DNA of 64,000 bases from Pseudomonas sp. 21 (GTDB lineage Bacteria > Pseudomonadota > Gammaproteobacteria > Pseudomonadales > Pseudomonadaceae). The notes under the pieces were generated by a model. That model did not search any database. It saw only the letters and a program-made list of their open reading frames with translations, and was not told where the DNA came from. The translations under genes were made by a program, and so were the position numbers. Positions 63,374 through 64,000 of the stretch are shown in pieces; position 1 is the stretch's first letter; the number at the start of each line of letters is the position of its first letter. The stretch spans positions 453,254-517,253 of the forward strand of contig NZ_JYOA01000005.1 of NCBI RefSeq assembly GCF_000955805.1, written 5' to 3'.

Positions 63374-64000
63374 TCAGATGCGGCCCTGGGTGACGATCTC
63401 GCCACGCCACCAGAGCATCCACTCGCCGCCCTGCATCAGGGTCCAGTTTTCGTTGTCGGTCAGCGGTTCGGTGGCGATCACCGTCACCACGTCGTTGGGT
63501 GTGGTTTCCGACTGGAAGTCCACCGTGACGTCGGCATCACGCAGCCGTGCCGGGCCGAACGGCGCGCGGCGGGTGATCCAGGCCAGCTTGGTGCTGCAGA
63601 AGGTGAACAGCCAGTCGCCGTCGCTGAGCAGGCAGTTGAACACGCCCTTCTCGCGGTAGGAGGCGCAGGCGGTGACCAGGGTGGGCAGCAGCACCTCCAC
63701 CGGCACGGGTTCGGGGAACGCACGGCGCACGCGGTTGAGCAGGTCGCAGAAGGCCGCTTCGCTGTCCGTGTCGCCCACCGCGCGGTACAGACCGGGCTCG
63801 GGATGGAAGTCGGCGAGCTGGCCGTTGTGGGCGAAGGTCCAGTAGCGCCCGCCCATTTCGCGCACGAACGGGTGTGTGTTGGACAGGCAGACCTTGCCGA
63901 CGTTGGCCTGGCGGATGTGGCCGATCACCGCTTCGCTCTTGATCGGGTAGCGCTGCACCAGCCGCGCGACTTCCGAGTCGACGCTGGCGGACGGGTCCTG
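63374..64000 (-). CDS. Class II glutamine amidotransferase, partial (runs off the window)
   Basis: The last 208 residues of a YafJ/EgtC-like amidotransferase with GATase_4/6 fold. Seen are IGHIRQANVGKVCLSNTHPFVREMGGRYWTFAHNGQLADF, a stretch of conserved NTn-hydrolase sequence around the glutamine-binding site, and IATEPLTDNENW near the C-terminus. The N-terminal catalytic Cys2 would be beyond the right edge, so activity cannot be judged. No partner gene is visible. Confidence 0.9.
   Translation of the reverse strand, partial: QDPSASVDSEVARLVQRYPIKSEAVIGHIRQANVGKVCLSNTHPFVREMGGRYWTFAHNGQLADFHPEPGLYRAVGDTDSEAAFCDLLNRVRRAFPEPVPVEVLLPTLVTACASYREKGVFNCLLSDGDWLFTFCSTKLAWITRRAPFGPARLRDADVTVDFQSETTPNDVVTVIATEPLTDNENWTLMQGGEWMLWWRGEIVTQGRI

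Overview
The window is 64 kb of a GC-rich gammaproteobacterial chromosome, almost certainly Pseudomonas. The evidence is the strong G/C third-position bias, the many copies of the Pseudomonas REP palindrome (core GAGCGAGCTTGCTCGCGAA), and gene blocks that match, from memory, several separate P. aeruginosa PAO1 neighbourhoods (roughly PA3441-3454, PA1874-1877, PA2273-2274, PA1408-1422, PA2704-2711, PA1376-1377). The different order of those blocks suggests a relative of P. aeruginosa (P. nitroreducens/citronellolis type) rather than that species. This is an inference; no 16S or other marker is present. No rRNA, tRNA, prophage, IS element or CRISPR array was seen.

Layout. 1-1.6 kb: a FecI-type sigma factor and FecR regulator behind a near-perfect Fur box. 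1.7-3.2 kb: a DMT exporter and a MAPEG membrane protein. 3.4-12.1 kb: a sulfur-starvation block with the ssuEADCBF alkanesulfonate operon, a second sulfonate-type ABC transporter and the 1-Cys peroxiredoxin LsfA. 12.4-14.2 kb: a small protein and a thiolase. 14.3-29.5 kb: a 3197-residue LapA/BapA-type adhesin divergent from its type I secretion system (TolC-like pore, ABC ATPase, HlyD adaptor), with a FleQ-box-like palindrome in the shared promoter region. 29.5-33.6 kb: soxR with its target monooxygenase behind a canonical SoxR box, a YjaB-like acetyltransferase, an ABC-F ATPase gene broken by an amber codon in its first LSGGQ signature, and a DTW-domain protein. 33.6-41 kb: guanidinobutyrate utilisation (gbuR, gbuA, a SnoaL-like protein, NCS1 and SSS transporters, a ketoarginine-decarboxylase-like ThDP enzyme). 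41.4-48.5 kb: an MBL-fold hydrolase, a 44-residue ORF behind an Anr-box-like promoter (PA1414/SicX-like), a DMT exporter, a polyamine-binding protein with acetylpolyamine amidohydrolase, and a large MscS-family channel. 48.7-57.5 kb: a methyltransferase, a lipoprotein, a DUF3079 protein, an AraC regulator, a MoxR/VWA pair, a small membrane protein with an XRE regulator, cysK and a second polyamine-binding protein. 57.8-64 kb: a proline-rich leader ORF that ends inside a terminator hairpin upstream of an EamA exporter, another EamA exporter, a GNAT, aceK, a DUF2937 protein and the C-terminal part of a class II glutamine amidotransferase that runs off the window.

Themes. Sulfur scavenging (ssu, the second ABC transporter, lsfA, cysK) and polyamine/guanidino nitrogen use (gbu, aphA, two PotF-like binding proteins) dominate the metabolism. 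The least explained items are the attenuator-like leader at 57.8-58.0 kb, the amber-interrupted ABC-F gene, the SicX-like locus, the FleQ-like site of the adhesin locus, and paired operators before the membrane protein/XRE module.
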